From positions 3,844,001 to 3,908,000 of the forward strand of contig NZ_PHHD01000001.1 in NCBI RefSeq assembly GCF_002813445.1: 64,000 nt of DNA. Reading direction: 5' to 3'. The notes below the pieces were generated by a model, which saw only the letters and a program-made list of their open reading frames with translations, was not told where the DNA came from and did no database searches. Made by a program: the position numbers and the translations under genes. The DNA comes from Pseudomonas tolaasii NCPPB 2192 (lineage in GTDB: Bacteria > Pseudomonadota > Gammaproteobacteria > Pseudomonadales > Pseudomonadaceae). This document shows positions 33,045 through 41,259 of this stretch, piece by piece. How positions within the stretch are numbered: position 1 is the stretch's first letter; the number at the start of each line of letters is the position of its first letter.

Positions 33045-33370
33045 GTGGATGCTCCTTTGGGTCGAGGACGAACGGCGATTCTCGATGGGTTTGAGGCCTG
33101 GCGTACAGCTCAAGTTCACTTTTGGCGCTATAGACGCAGGAATTTGTATTTCGCAAGGCGGTGTCGGCGCGATGACCGTTCATCTGTGCTAGCATCCTTC
33201 GCTTGGCTATTTCCAGGCGTGCCCATTGCCGCCTTGCCATGTTCTTTTTAGATCACTCCAGTCACTCTGGTTCGATTATCGGTTGGCCGAAAGGCTCCTG
33301 CCGCTGTAAGGCAGGCGTTCATCACTGAACGGCCTGGTATTGGATCTTGTACTGGCTCATCCCAACCCAC
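33045..33370 (+). other. thrS upstream region with a second leader hairpin
   Basis: No gene. Contains a hairpin at 33312-33336 (CAGGCGTTCA / TGAACGGCCTG with one bulged G, TCAC loop), 34 bases upstream of the anticodon-like hairpin, plus the divergent promoters of the secreted protein and thrS. Two stem-loops ahead of the start resemble the arrangement of the E. coli thrS operator. Confidence 0.5.
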
Positions 33371-33391
33371 GTGACCTTTGGTAGGGGTCAC
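33371..33391 (+). promoter_or_regulatory. tRNA-Thr anticodon-arm mimic in thrS leader (translational operator)
   Basis: Stem GTGACCT / GGGTCAC (seven pairs, last one T-G wobble) closes a seven-base loop TTGGTAG. Read as tRNA positions 32-38 this is U33 followed by anticodon GGU (34-36), the tRNA-Thr anticodon, with A37. It ends about 5 bases before the AGGAGAGGAGG ribosome binding site. In E. coli, ThrRS binds such a mimic in its own leader and blocks ribosome loading. Confidence 0.65.
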
Positions 33392-33410
33392 CACTAGGAG
33401 AGGAGGCGCC

Positions 33411-35333
33411 ATGCCAACTATTACTCTTCCCGACGGCAGTCAACGTTCATTCGATCATTCGGTTTCCGTAGCCGAAGTCGCCGCATCCATCGGCGCAGGC
33501 CTGGCCAAAGCCATGGTGGCCGGCAAGGTCGACGGCAAGCTGGTTGACGCCAGCGACCTGATCACCGGCGATGCCAGCCTGCAAATCATCACGCCAAAGG
33601 ATCAAGAGGGGCTCGAGATCATTCGCCACTCTTGCGCGCACTTGATTGGCCACGCGGTCAAGCAACTGTATCCGACCGCGAAAATGGTGATCGGCCCGGT
33701 CATTGACGAAGGCTTCTATTACGATATCGCCTACGAGCGTCCTTTCACGCCGGACGACCTGGCCGCTATCGAAGCGCGCATGCATCAGTTGATCGAAAAA
33801 GATTACGACGTGATCAAGAAAGTCACGCCGCGCGCTGAAGTGATCGATGTGTTCACCGCTCGCGGGGAAGACTATAAGTTGCGTCTGGTGGAAGACATGC
33901 CGGACGAACAGGCCATGGGCCTGTACTACCACGAAGAATACGTCGACATGTGCCGTGGCCCGCACGTGCCTAACACGCGTTTCCTCAAGTCGTTCAAGCT
34001 GACCAAGCTGTCGGGTGCCTACTGGCGCGGCGACGCAAAGAACGAGCAACTGCAACGGATCTACGGTACCGCCTGGGCTGACAAGAAGCAGCTGGCCGCC
34101 TACATCCAGCGCATCGAAGAAGCTGAAAAACGCGACCACCGTAAAATCGGCAAGCGCCTGAACCTGTTTCACCTCCAGGAAGAAGCGCCGGGCATGGTGT
34201 TCTGGCACCCGAACGGTTGGACCCTGTACCAGGTGCTTGAGCAATACATGCGCAAGGTTCAGCGTGACAACGGCTATCTGGAAATCAAGACGCCGCAAGT
34301 CGTTGATCGCAGCCTGTGGGAGAAATCCGGACACTGGGCCAACTACGCCGACAATATGTTCACCACGCAGTCGGAAAACCGCGACTACGCCATCAAGCCA
34401 ATGAACTGCCCGTGCCACGTGCAGGTGTTCAACCAGGGCCTGAAGAGTTACCGCGAGTTGCCGATGCGCCTGGCCGAGTTCGGTGCCTGCCACCGCAACG
34501 AGCCATCGGGTGCGCTGCACGGCATCATGCGCGTGCGTGGCTTCACCCAGGACGACGCCCACATCTTCTGCACTGAGGAGCAGATGCAGGAAGAGTCCGC
34601 CGCCTTTATCAAGCTGACCATGGATGTTTATCGCGATTTCGGCTTTACCGAAGTCGAAATGAAGCTGTCCACTCGTCCGGAAAAACGCGTGGGTTCCGAT
34701 GAGTTGTGGGATCGCGCTGAATCTGCACTGGCCGCCGCGCTTGACAGTGCGGGCCTTGCGTACGATCTGCAGCCGGGGGAGGGGGCTTTTTACGGTCCGA
34801 AGATCGAGTTCTCGCTGAAAGATTGCCTTGGCCGCGTCTGGCAGTGTGGTACCCTGCAGCTCGATTTTAACCTGCCGATTCGTCTGGGCGCCGAATATGT
34901 GTCCGAAGACAACAGCCGCAAACACCCGGTAATGCTGCACCGGGCGATCCTCGGCTCGTTCGAACGGTTCGTCGGGATCCTGATCGAGCACTACGAGGGT
35001 GCATTCCCTGCGTGGCTGGCGCCGACCCAGGCAGTGATCATGAATATCACTGATAAACAGGCAGATTTTGCCGCTGAAGTTGAAAAAACTCTCAACGAAA
35101 GCGGGTTTCGTGCCAAGTCCGACTTGAGAAATGAAAAGATCGGCTTTAAAATCCGCGAGCATACTTTGCTCAAGGTTCCCTATCTTTTGGTTATCGGAGA
35201 TCGGGAAGTCGAGATGCAGACTGTCGCTGTGCGTACTCGTGAAGGTGCTGACCTGGGCTCGATGCCCGTCGCCCAGTTCGCTGAGTTCCTCGCGCAAGCG
35301 GTTTCCCGGCGTGGTCGCCCAGATTCGGAGTAA
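33411..35333 (+). CDS. thrS: Threonyl-tRNA synthetase
   Basis: 640 residues, full length: TGS domain (MPTITLPDGSQ), the editing domain with HxxxH (HSCAHLIGHAV) and its catalytic CRGPH, the class II catalytic core (MNCPCHVQVF with zinc Cys, motif 2 RLAEFGACHRNEPSG, HRAILGSFERF), and the anticodon-binding domain. A longer start at 33378 would lie inside the leader hairpin; this ATG follows AGGAGAGGAGG by 4 bases. First gene of thrS-infC-rpmI-rplT. Confidence 0.97.
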   Translation: MPTITLPDGSQRSFDHSVSVAEVAASIGAGLAKAMVAGKVDGKLVDASDLITGDASLQIITPKDQEGLEIIRHSCAHLIGHAVKQLYPTAKMVIGPVIDEGFYYDIAYERPFTPDDLAAIEARMHQLIEKDYDVIKKVTPRAEVIDVFTARGEDYKLRLVEDMPDEQAMGLYYHEEYVDMCRGPHVPNTRFLKSFKLTKLSGAYWRGDAKNEQLQRIYGTAWADKKQLAAYIQRIEEAEKRDHRKIGKRLNLFHLQEEAPGMVFWHPNGWTLYQVLEQYMRKVQRDNGYLEIKTPQVVDRSLWEKSGHWANYADNMFTTQSENRDYAIKPMNCPCHVQVFNQGLKSYRELPMRLAEFGACHRNEPSGALHGIMRVRGFTQDDAHIFCTEEQMQEESAAFIKLTMDVYRDFGFTEVEMKLSTRPEKRVGSDELWDRAESALAAALDSAGLAYDLQPGEGAFYGPKIEFSLKDCLGRVWQCGTLQLDFNLPIRLGAEYVSEDNSRKHPVMLHRAILGSFERFVGILIEHYEGAFPAWLAPTQAVIMNITDKQADFAAEVEKTLNESGFRAKSDLRNEKIGFKIREHTLLKVPYLLVIGDREVEMQTVAVRTREGADLGSMPVAQFAEFLAQAVSRRGRPDSE

Positions 35334-35338
35334 TTATT

Positions 35339-35884
35339 ATTAAGCGTGAAATGAGACAAGATAAACGAGCTGCACCGAAAGCCCCGATCAACGAGAATAT
35401 CTCGGCACGCGAGGTTCGGTTAATTGGCGCTGACGGCGAGCAGATTGGCATCGTCTCGATTGATGAAGCGCTTCGTATCGCTGAAGAGTCCAAACTGGAC
35501 CTGGTGGAAATCTCCGCCGACGCAGTCCCGCCTGTTTGCCGGGTGATGGACTACGGCAAGTCGATCTTCGAAAAGAAGAAGCAGATTGCTGCGGCGAAGA
35601 AGAACCAGAAGCAGATTCAAGTAAAAGAAATCAAGTTTCGTCCAGGGACGGAGGAAGGGGATTACCAGGTAAAACTGCGCAACCTGGTACGTTTCCTGAG
35701 TGATGGGGACAGGGCCAAGGTATCCTTGCGATTCCGCGGCCGTGAGATGGCCCACCAGGAGCTGGGGATGGAACTCCTCAAGCGGGTTGAAGCTGACCTG
35801 CTCGAGTACGGTTCGGTCGAACAGCATCCTAAGATGGAAGGACGCCAGCTTATTATGGTCATCGCCCCGAAAAAGAAGAAGTAA
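35339..35884 (+). CDS. infC: Translation initiation factor IF-3, ATT start
   Basis: About 181 residues. The first in-frame ATG (35351) would remove four residues; upstream lie three tandem in-frame ATT codons at 35333, 35336 and 35339. GGAG ends at 35330, giving best spacing to 35339 (8 bases) or 35336 (5). The non-AUG start is the basis of IF-3 autoregulation in E. coli, since IF-3 rejects it. N-domain INENISAREVRLIG, linker rich in Lys, C-domain EIKFRPGTEEGDYQVK and RFRGREMAHQELG. Confidence 0.95.
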   Translation: MKREMRQDKRAAPKAPINENISAREVRLIGADGEQIGIVSIDEALRIAEESKLDLVEISADAVPPVCRVMDYGKSIFEKKKQIAAAKKNQKQIQVKEIKFRPGTEEGDYQVKLRNLVRFLSDGDRAKVSLRFRGREMAHQELGMELLKRVEADLLEYGSVEQHPKMEGRQLIMVIAPKKKK

Positions 35885-35944
35885 TCAACAGGGCACGGCA
35901 GGCCTTCTGATTATGTTTATCAACTGAATGCGGAGTATCCGAAC

Positions 35945-36139
35945 ATGCCAAAGATGAAGACTAAAAGTGGTGCTGCTAAGCGGTTTCTGAAAACTGCTAA
36001 CGGTATCAAGCACAAGCACGCTTTCAAGAGCCACATCCTGACCAAAATGTCGACCAAGCGTAAGCGTCAACTGCGCGGTAGCAGCTTGCTGCATCCGTCT
36101 GACGTGGCAAAAGTCGAGCGCATGCTGCGCCTTCGTTAA
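35945..36139 (+). CDS. rpmI: 50S ribosomal protein L35
   Basis: 64 residues, very basic, MPKMKTKSGAAKRFLKTANG onward, ending VAKVERMLRLR. Lies between infC and rplT in the conserved order. GGAG lies about 8 bases before the ATG. Confidence 0.97.
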   Translation: MPKMKTKSGAAKRFLKTANGIKHKHAFKSHILTKMSTKRKRQLRGSSLLHPSDVAKVERMLRLR

Positions 36140-36169
36140 TTTTTGGATCAAGAATAGAGGAAGTAACTC

Positions 36170-36526
36170 ATGGCTCGTGTAAAGCGTGGCGTCATTGCCC
36201 GTAAACGTCACAAAAAAATTCTGAAACTTGCTAAAGGCTACTACGGCGCGCGTTCACGCGTATTCCGTGTTGCCAAGCAAGCGGTAATCAAGGCAGGCCA
36301 ATACGCCTACCGTGACCGTCGTCAGAAAAAACGTCAGTTCCGCGCTCTGTGGATCGCTCGTATCAATGCTGGTGCACGTGTTAACGGTCTGTCCTACAGC
36401 CGTTTCATCGCCGGCCTGAAAAAAGCGTCCATCGAGATCGACCGTAAGGTTCTGGCTGATCTGGCAGTGAACGAAAAAGCGGTGTTTGCCGCGATTGTCG
36501 AGAAAGCTAAAGCCACCTTGGCTTAA
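36170..36526 (+). CDS. rplT: 50S ribosomal protein L20
   Basis: 118 residues, MARVKRGVIARKRHKKILKL onward, with the long basic N-terminal helix and RALWIARINAG. Assembly protein for 23S rRNA, and in E. coli the translational repressor of rpmI-rplT. GAGGAAG precedes the ATG. Confidence 0.97.
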   Translation: MARVKRGVIARKRHKKILKLAKGYYGARSRVFRVAKQAVIKAGQYAYRDRRQKKRQFRALWIARINAGARVNGLSYSRFIAGLKKASIEIDRKVLADLAVNEKAVFAAIVEKAKATLA

Positions 36527-36581
36527 GTACCCCCGACAGTCATTCCGGGTTGCTCGCGCAGCCCAGGGTGGTAAACGTCAT

Positions 36582-36618
36582 AAATAGGGGAAGAGCCTTC
36601 AAGCTCTTCCCCTATTTT
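36582..36618 (+). terminator. Strong terminator/attenuator between rplT and pheS
   Basis: Stem AAATAGGGGAAGAGC / GCTCTTCCCCTATTT with a CTTCAA loop and a TTTT tail, 17 bases before the pheS ATG. No ATG-started Phe-rich leader peptide was found upstream, so classical pheM-type attenuation is not supported. Confidence 0.75.
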
Positions 36619-36635
36619 GTATCTGGAGTCTGTAC

Positions 36636-37652
36636 ATGGAAAACCTGGACGCGCTCGTCGCCCAAGCCCTTGAGGCTGTGCAAAGCGCTGAAGATGTAAA
36701 TGCCCTGGAGCAAATCCGGGTTCACTACCTTGGCAAAAAAGGTGAATTGACTCAGGTGATGAAGACCCTGGGGAATTTGCCGGCTGAAGAGCGTCCGCAA
36801 GTCGGTGCGCTGATCAACGTCGCCAAGGAGCGTGTCACAGAGGTTCTCAATGCGCGCAAAGCGACGATGGAGGAGGCCGATCTAGCGGCCAAACTCGCCG
36901 CCGAGTCGATTGACGTGACCTTGCCTGGCCGTGGCCAGGCGTCGGGCGGTCTGCACCCGATTACCCGGACTCTGGAACGTATCGAACAGTTCTTCACCCA
37001 TATCGGCTACGGCATTGCCGAGGGCCCTGAGGTCGAAGACGACTATCACAACTTTGAGGCGCTCAACATCCCAGGCCACCACCCGGCCCGGTCGATGCAC
37101 GACACCTTCTATTTCAACGCGAACATGCTGTTGCGCACCCATACCTCACCGGTACAGGTCCGCACCATGGAAGCGAACAAGCCGCCGATCCGCATCGTCT
37201 GCCCAGGCCGTGTGTACCGCAGCGACTCCGATATCACCCACTCGCCGATGTTCCACCAGGTCGAAGGCCTGCTGGTTGATCGCGACATCAATTTCGCCGA
37301 CCTCAAAGGCACCATCGAAGAATTCCTGCGGGTGTTCTTCGAGAAGGAGCTGGCGGTGCGTTTCCGCCCATCGTTCTTCCCGTTCACCGAGCCATCCGCT
37401 GAAGTCGACATGGAATGCGTGATGTGCAGCGGCAAAGGCTGCCGCGTCTGCAAGCAGACCGGCTGGCTGGAAGTGATGGGCTGCGGCATGGTTCACCCTA
37501 ACGTGCTGCGCATGTCCGGGATCGACCCGGAAGAGTTCTCGGGCTTTGCCTTCGGCATGGGCGTTGAGCGTCTGGCCATGCTGCGTTACGGCGTGAACGA
37601 CTTGCGTCTGTTCTTCGACAACGACTTGCGGTTCCTCGCGCAATTTCGCTAA
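36636..37652 (+). CDS. pheS: Phenylalanyl-tRNA synthetase alpha subunit
   Basis: 338 residues. N-terminal coiled coil (to about 100), then the class II core: motif 2 region RIVCPGRVYRSDSDITHSPM, substrate pocket EPSAEVDME, a zinc-finger-like CVMCSGKGCRVCKQTGW, and motif 3 GFAFGMGVERLAML. Works as an alpha2beta2 enzyme with PheT, 27 bases downstream. Confidence 0.97.
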   Translation: MENLDALVAQALEAVQSAEDVNALEQIRVHYLGKKGELTQVMKTLGNLPAEERPQVGALINVAKERVTEVLNARKATMEEADLAAKLAAESIDVTLPGRGQASGGLHPITRTLERIEQFFTHIGYGIAEGPEVEDDYHNFEALNIPGHHPARSMHDTFYFNANMLLRTHTSPVQVRTMEANKPPIRIVCPGRVYRSDSDITHSPMFHQVEGLLVDRDINFADLKGTIEEFLRVFFEKELAVRFRPSFFPFTEPSAEVDMECVMCSGKGCRVCKQTGWLEVMGCGMVHPNVLRMSGIDPEEFSGFAFGMGVERLAMLRYGVNDLRLFFDNDLRFLAQFR

Positions 37653-37679
37653 GTCGTAACGAATCTTTAGGAGAGCAGG

Positions 37680-40058
37680 ATGAAATTCAGTGAACAATGG
37701 CTGCGTGGCTGGGTAAGCCCGCAGGTAGGTCGCGACGAGCTGGTTGCCCGTCTGTCCATGGCCGGTCTTGAGGTCGATAGCGTTACCCCGGCCGCTGGTG
37801 TTTTCAGTGGTGTGGTCGTGGGCGAGGTGCTGAGCACCGAGCAGCACCCCGATGCCGACAAGTTGCGTGTGTGCCAGGTCAGCAATGGCGCGGAAACCTT
37901 CCAGGTCGTGTGCGGAGCGCCCAACGTGCGCCCGGGCCTGAAAATCCCGTTCGCCATGATCGGTGCCGAGCTGCCGGGCGACTTCAAGATCAAGAAAGCC
38001 AAGCTGCGTGGCGTTGAATCCAACGGCATGCTGTGCTCCCAGGCAGAGCTGCAAGTGGGCGAGGGCAACGATGGCCTGATGGAACTGCCGGCCGACGCGC
38101 CAGTGGGCCAGGACATCCGCGTTTACCTGGAACTGGAAGATGCCAGCATCGAGGTCGACCTGACCCCGAACCGTGGCGACTGCCTGTCCCTGGCTGGCCT
38201 GGCCCGTGAAGTCGGCGCGTTGTACAACGCCCCGGTCACCCGCCCGGTCGTTGCCGCCGTGCCTGCGGTACACGATGAAGTGCGCCCGATTGAAGTGCTG
38301 GCGCCGAACGCCTGCCCGCGTTACCTGGGTCGTGTGATCCGTAACGTCGACCTGTCCAGGCCAACCCCGCTGTGGATGGTTGAGCGCCTGCGTCGCGCCG
38401 ACGTGCGTAGCATCGATGCGGCCGTCGACATCACCAACTACGTGATGCTGGAACTGGGTCAGCCGCTGCACGCTTTCGATCTCGCCGAAATCAACGGCGG
38501 TATCCGCGTGCGTATGGCCGAAGAGGGTGAGAAGCTGGTATTGCTCGACGGTCAGGAAGTCAGCCTGCGCGCCGACACTCTGGTCATTGCCGACCATTCC
38601 CGCGCCCTGGCGATTGCCGGCGTGATGGGTGGCGAGCACAGCGGTGTATCCGCGACCACTCGCGATGTGTTCCTTGAGAGCGCATTCTTCGACCAGATCG
38701 CCATCGCTGGCAAAGCCCGTTCCTATGGCCTGCACACCGACGCTTCGCACCGCTACGAGCGTGGCGTGGACTGGAAGCTGGCCCGTGAAGCCATGGAGCG
38801 CGCCACTGGCCTGCTGCTGGAAATCACCGGTGGCGAAGCCGGTCCGATCACCGAAACGGTTAACGAGCATTTCCTGCCGTCCGTTGCTCCGATCACCTTG
38901 CGCGCCAAGAGCGTTGAGCAAATGCTCGGCCTGGTGATCGAGCCTGCTGAAATCGAGCAACTGTTGTCCGCTCTCGGCCTGGGTATCACCGCCGACGGGG
39001 AAGGGCAGTGGCACGTTGAAGTGCCAAGCCATCGTTTCGATATCAGCCTGGAAGTCGACCTGATCGAAGAGCTGGCCCGTTTGTATGGCTACAACCGCTT
39101 GCCGGTTCGTTACCCGCAAGCGCGACTGGCGCCGCAACCCAAGGCTGAGGCGCGTGCGCACCTGCCGGAACTGCGTCGCCTGCTGGTTGCTCGCGGTTAT
39201 CAGGAAGCGGTGACCTACAGCTTCATTGATCCTAAGCAGTTCGAACTGTTCAATCCGGGCGTCGAGCCGCTGTTGCTGGCCAACCCGATCTCCAATGACA
39301 TGGCTGCGATGCGTTCGACGCTGTGGCCAGGCCTGGTCAAGGCGCTGTCCCACAACCTGAACCGTCAGCAAGACCGCGTGCGCATGTTCGAAAGCGGACT
39401 GCGTTTTGTCGGCCAACTGGACGGCTTGAAGCAAGAGCCGATGCTGGCCGGTGTGGTGTGCGGCAGCCGTCTGCCGGAAGGCTGGGCGCAGGGCCGCGAT
39501 GCGGTGGACTTCTTCGACGTCAAGGCTGACGTGGAAGCGGTATTGGGCTTTGCCGGTGCACTGGATGACTTCACTTTCCTGCCAGGCAGCCACCCGGCTC
39601 TGCACCCGGGCCAGACCGCGCGCATCGAGCGTGAAGGTCGTCTGGTTGGTTTCGTCGGCGCCATTCACCCCGAACTGTCGAAAACCCTCGGTCTCGACCG
39701 TCCGGTCTTCGTGTTTGAGCTGGTCCTGGCTGAAGTCGCATCGGGCAAAATGCCTAAATTCAGCGAGTTGTCGCGCTTCCCTGAAGTGCGTCGTGACCTC
39801 GCGCTGATTGCCGACCGTGAAGTCGCCGCCACTGCCGTTCTGGATGTAATCCGTGAAAATGCAGGGGAATGGCTGACAGACCTCAGGCTATTTGACGTCT
39901 ATCAGGGTAAAGGCATTGATCCGCATAGAAAAAGCCTTGCAGTTGGCTTGACCTGGCAGCATCCATCGCGCACTCTTAATGACGATGAGGTGAATACCAC
40001 GACACAAAATATCCTCACCTCGCTCGAACAAAGGTTGAACGCCACGTTAAGGAAGTGA
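37680..40058 (+). CDS. pheT: Phenylalanyl-tRNA synthetase beta subunit
   Basis: 792 residues: N-terminal tRNA-binding (EMAP-like) domain with STEQHPDADKLRVCQV, B3/B4 editing domain, B5, the catalytic-like core and a C-terminal ferredoxin-like anticodon-binding domain (SRFPEVRRDLALI). Full length for the bacterial subunit. A long antisense frame covers it and is not a gene. Confidence 0.97.
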   Translation: MKFSEQWLRGWVSPQVGRDELVARLSMAGLEVDSVTPAAGVFSGVVVGEVLSTEQHPDADKLRVCQVSNGAETFQVVCGAPNVRPGLKIPFAMIGAELPGDFKIKKAKLRGVESNGMLCSQAELQVGEGNDGLMELPADAPVGQDIRVYLELEDASIEVDLTPNRGDCLSLAGLAREVGALYNAPVTRPVVAAVPAVHDEVRPIEVLAPNACPRYLGRVIRNVDLSRPTPLWMVERLRRADVRSIDAAVDITNYVMLELGQPLHAFDLAEINGGIRVRMAEEGEKLVLLDGQEVSLRADTLVIADHSRALAIAGVMGGEHSGVSATTRDVFLESAFFDQIAIAGKARSYGLHTDASHRYERGVDWKLAREAMERATGLLLEITGGEAGPITETVNEHFLPSVAPITLRAKSVEQMLGLVIEPAEIEQLLSALGLGITADGEGQWHVEVPSHRFDISLEVDLIEELARLYGYNRLPVRYPQARLAPQPKAEARAHLPELRRLLVARGYQEAVTYSFIDPKQFELFNPGVEPLLLANPISNDMAAMRSTLWPGLVKALSHNLNRQQDRVRMFESGLRFVGQLDGLKQEPMLAGVVCGSRLPEGWAQGRDAVDFFDVKADVEAVLGFAGALDDFTFLPGSHPALHPGQTARIEREGRLVGFVGAIHPELSKTLGLDRPVFVFELVLAEVASGKMPKFSELSRFPEVRRDLALIADREVAATAVLDVIRENAGEWLTDLRLFDVYQGKGIDPHRKSLAVGLTWQHPSRTLNDDEVNTTTQNILTSLEQRLNATLRK

Positions 40059-40061
40059 CGT

Positions 40062-40364
40062 ATGGGGGCTTTGACGAAAGCTGAGATGGCGGAACGTCTG
40101 TACGAAGAGTTGGGTCTGAACAAGCGCGAGGCCAAGGAATTGGTCGAGCTGTTCTTTGAAGAAATTCGGCACGCTCTGGAAGACAACGAGCAGGTCAAAT
40201 TGTCAGGTTTCGGCAATTTTGACCTGCGGGACAAACGCCAGCGGCCTGGCCGCAATCCAAAAACGGGAGAAGAAATCCCGATCACGGCTCGCCGTGTGGT
40301 CACCTTTCGTCCAGGGCAGAAATTGAAGGCCCGAGTTGAGGCTTATGCTGGAACCAAGTCATAA
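40062..40364 (+). CDS. ihfA: Integration host factor alpha subunit
   Basis: 100 residues: MGALTKAEMAERLYEELGLN, then the DNA-binding arm RNPKTGEEIPITARRVVTFR with the intercalating proline. Heterodimer with IhfB that bends DNA. Three bases after pheT and overlapping the MerR gene, as in other gammaproteobacteria. Confidence 0.97.
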   Translation: MGALTKAEMAERLYEELGLNKREAKELVELFFEEIRHALEDNEQVKLSGFGNFDLRDKRQRPGRNPKTGEEIPITARRVVTFRPGQKLKARVEAYAGTKS

Positions 40365-40701
40365 CGACGAGCTACCCGTCATTCCGGGCAAACGCTACTT
40401 CACCATTGGTGAAGTCAGCGAGCTCTGTGCGGTAAAACCGCACGTGCTGCGCTACTGGGAGCAGGAGTTTCCTCAACTCAACCCCGTCAAACGCACCGGG
40501 AACCGTCGGTATTATCAGCGCCAGGATGTGCTGATGATCCGGCAGATCCGCGCGTTGCTGTACGACCAGGGGTTCACCATCAGCGGCGCGCGCCAGCGCA
40601 TGTCCGGTGATGAAGCCAAAGACGACACCACCCAATACAAGCAAATGATCCGCCAGATGATCGCCGAGCTTGAAGATGTGCTGGTGGTTTTGAAAAAGTG
40701 A
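40345..40701 (+). CDS. MerR-family transcriptional regulator
   Basis: 118 residues from MLEPSHNDELPVIPGKRYFT. The N-terminal MerR helix-turn-helix YFTIGEVSELCAVKPHVLRY is followed by the wing NRRYYQRQDV and a short helical C-terminus (RQMIAELEDVLVVLKK) with no metal-binding cysteine pair, so not a metal sensor. Overlaps ihfA by 20 bases; this position next to ihfA is conserved in Pseudomonas. An alternative start at 40336 exists. Confidence 0.93.
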   Translation: MLEPSHNDELPVIPGKRYFTIGEVSELCAVKPHVLRYWEQEFPQLNPVKRTGNRRYYQRQDVLMIRQIRALLYDQGFTISGARQRMSGDEAKDDTTQYKQMIRQMIAELEDVLVVLKK

Positions 40702-40791
40702 TTCCTGCTTTTAAAATACTTCCACATTTCAAAAGCTTGCGGTATATTCCGGTTCGCTTCGTCAAGAAGCGAACCCAGTAACACGCCTAGT

Positions 40792-40868
40792 CGGGGCGTA
40801 GCGCAGTCCGGTAGCGCACTAGCATGGGGTGCTAGGGGTCGAGTGTTCGAATCACTCCGTCCCGACCA
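40792..40868 (+). tRNA. tRNA-Pro(GGG)
   Basis: 77 bases with CCA. Acceptor CGGGGCG / CGTCCCG (one G-T pair); anticodon loop ATGGGGT between CTAGC and GCTAG gives anticodon GGG. A TATATT -10 lies at 40743-40748. Confidence 0.95.
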
Positions 40869-40878
40869 TATTTTCGAT

Positions 40879-40908
40879 AAAGCCCAGCCTGAAAAGGCTG
40901 GGCTTTTT
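40879..40908 (+). terminator. Terminator after tRNA-Pro
   Basis: Stem AAAGCCCAGCCT / AGGCTGGGCTTT with a GAAA loop and a T run. Confidence 0.88.
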
Positions 40909-40927
40909 CATGCCCGTGAAAAAATGG

Positions 40928-41080
40928 CTAACCCGCATAAAACACCCATGTCTGCAGTTCGATACCTCGTGTTGGCGGCGCATCCGGCGCAGTGTTCGGA
41001 TCATCAAACGCCTTAGGTGCACTCACTTTTGCCACGCCACGCAGCGAGTTAAGTGCGAGTTGAGTCTGATGGGTTCCCAT
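40928..41080 (-). CDS. Small hypothetical ORF with strong ribosome binding site
   Basis: 50 residues (MGTHQTQLALNSLRGVAKVS at the start, GIELQTWVFYAG at the end). The case for translation is a near-perfect GGAGG 6 bases before the ATG. No hydrophobic segment or known domain; rich in Pro, Ala and Thr in the middle. Between tRNA-Pro and the siderophore receptor, on the opposite strand. Confidence 0.45.
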   Translation of the reverse strand: MGTHQTQLALNSLRGVAKVSAPKAFDDPNTAPDAPPTRGIELQTWVFYAG

Positions 41081-41259
41081 AAGCCACCTCCAGCACGCTT
41101 GCTTGAACGGCCGCAGATCCTGCCCCCGGCGAGGAACAAGAACATCGACAACCAAGGTTATGCTCGCAGCCTTGATCGAAAGAAATTGGCGAAAGCCTGT
41201 CCCCTTTTTTCACCTGGCCTGTCATTTCAGGCACGTGAACAAATTGAGAGCTTCCTCCA

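Noticed and set aside
37146..39668. 840-codon open frame antisense to pheS/pheT
   Set aside because: Third-position GC bias keeps the reverse frame open; no ribosome binding site or domain, and the sense gene is certain. The same holds for long antisense frames over thrS (33447-35297), rbsA (25033-26592), the chemoreceptor (57561-59480) and the last ABC gene (61981-63990).
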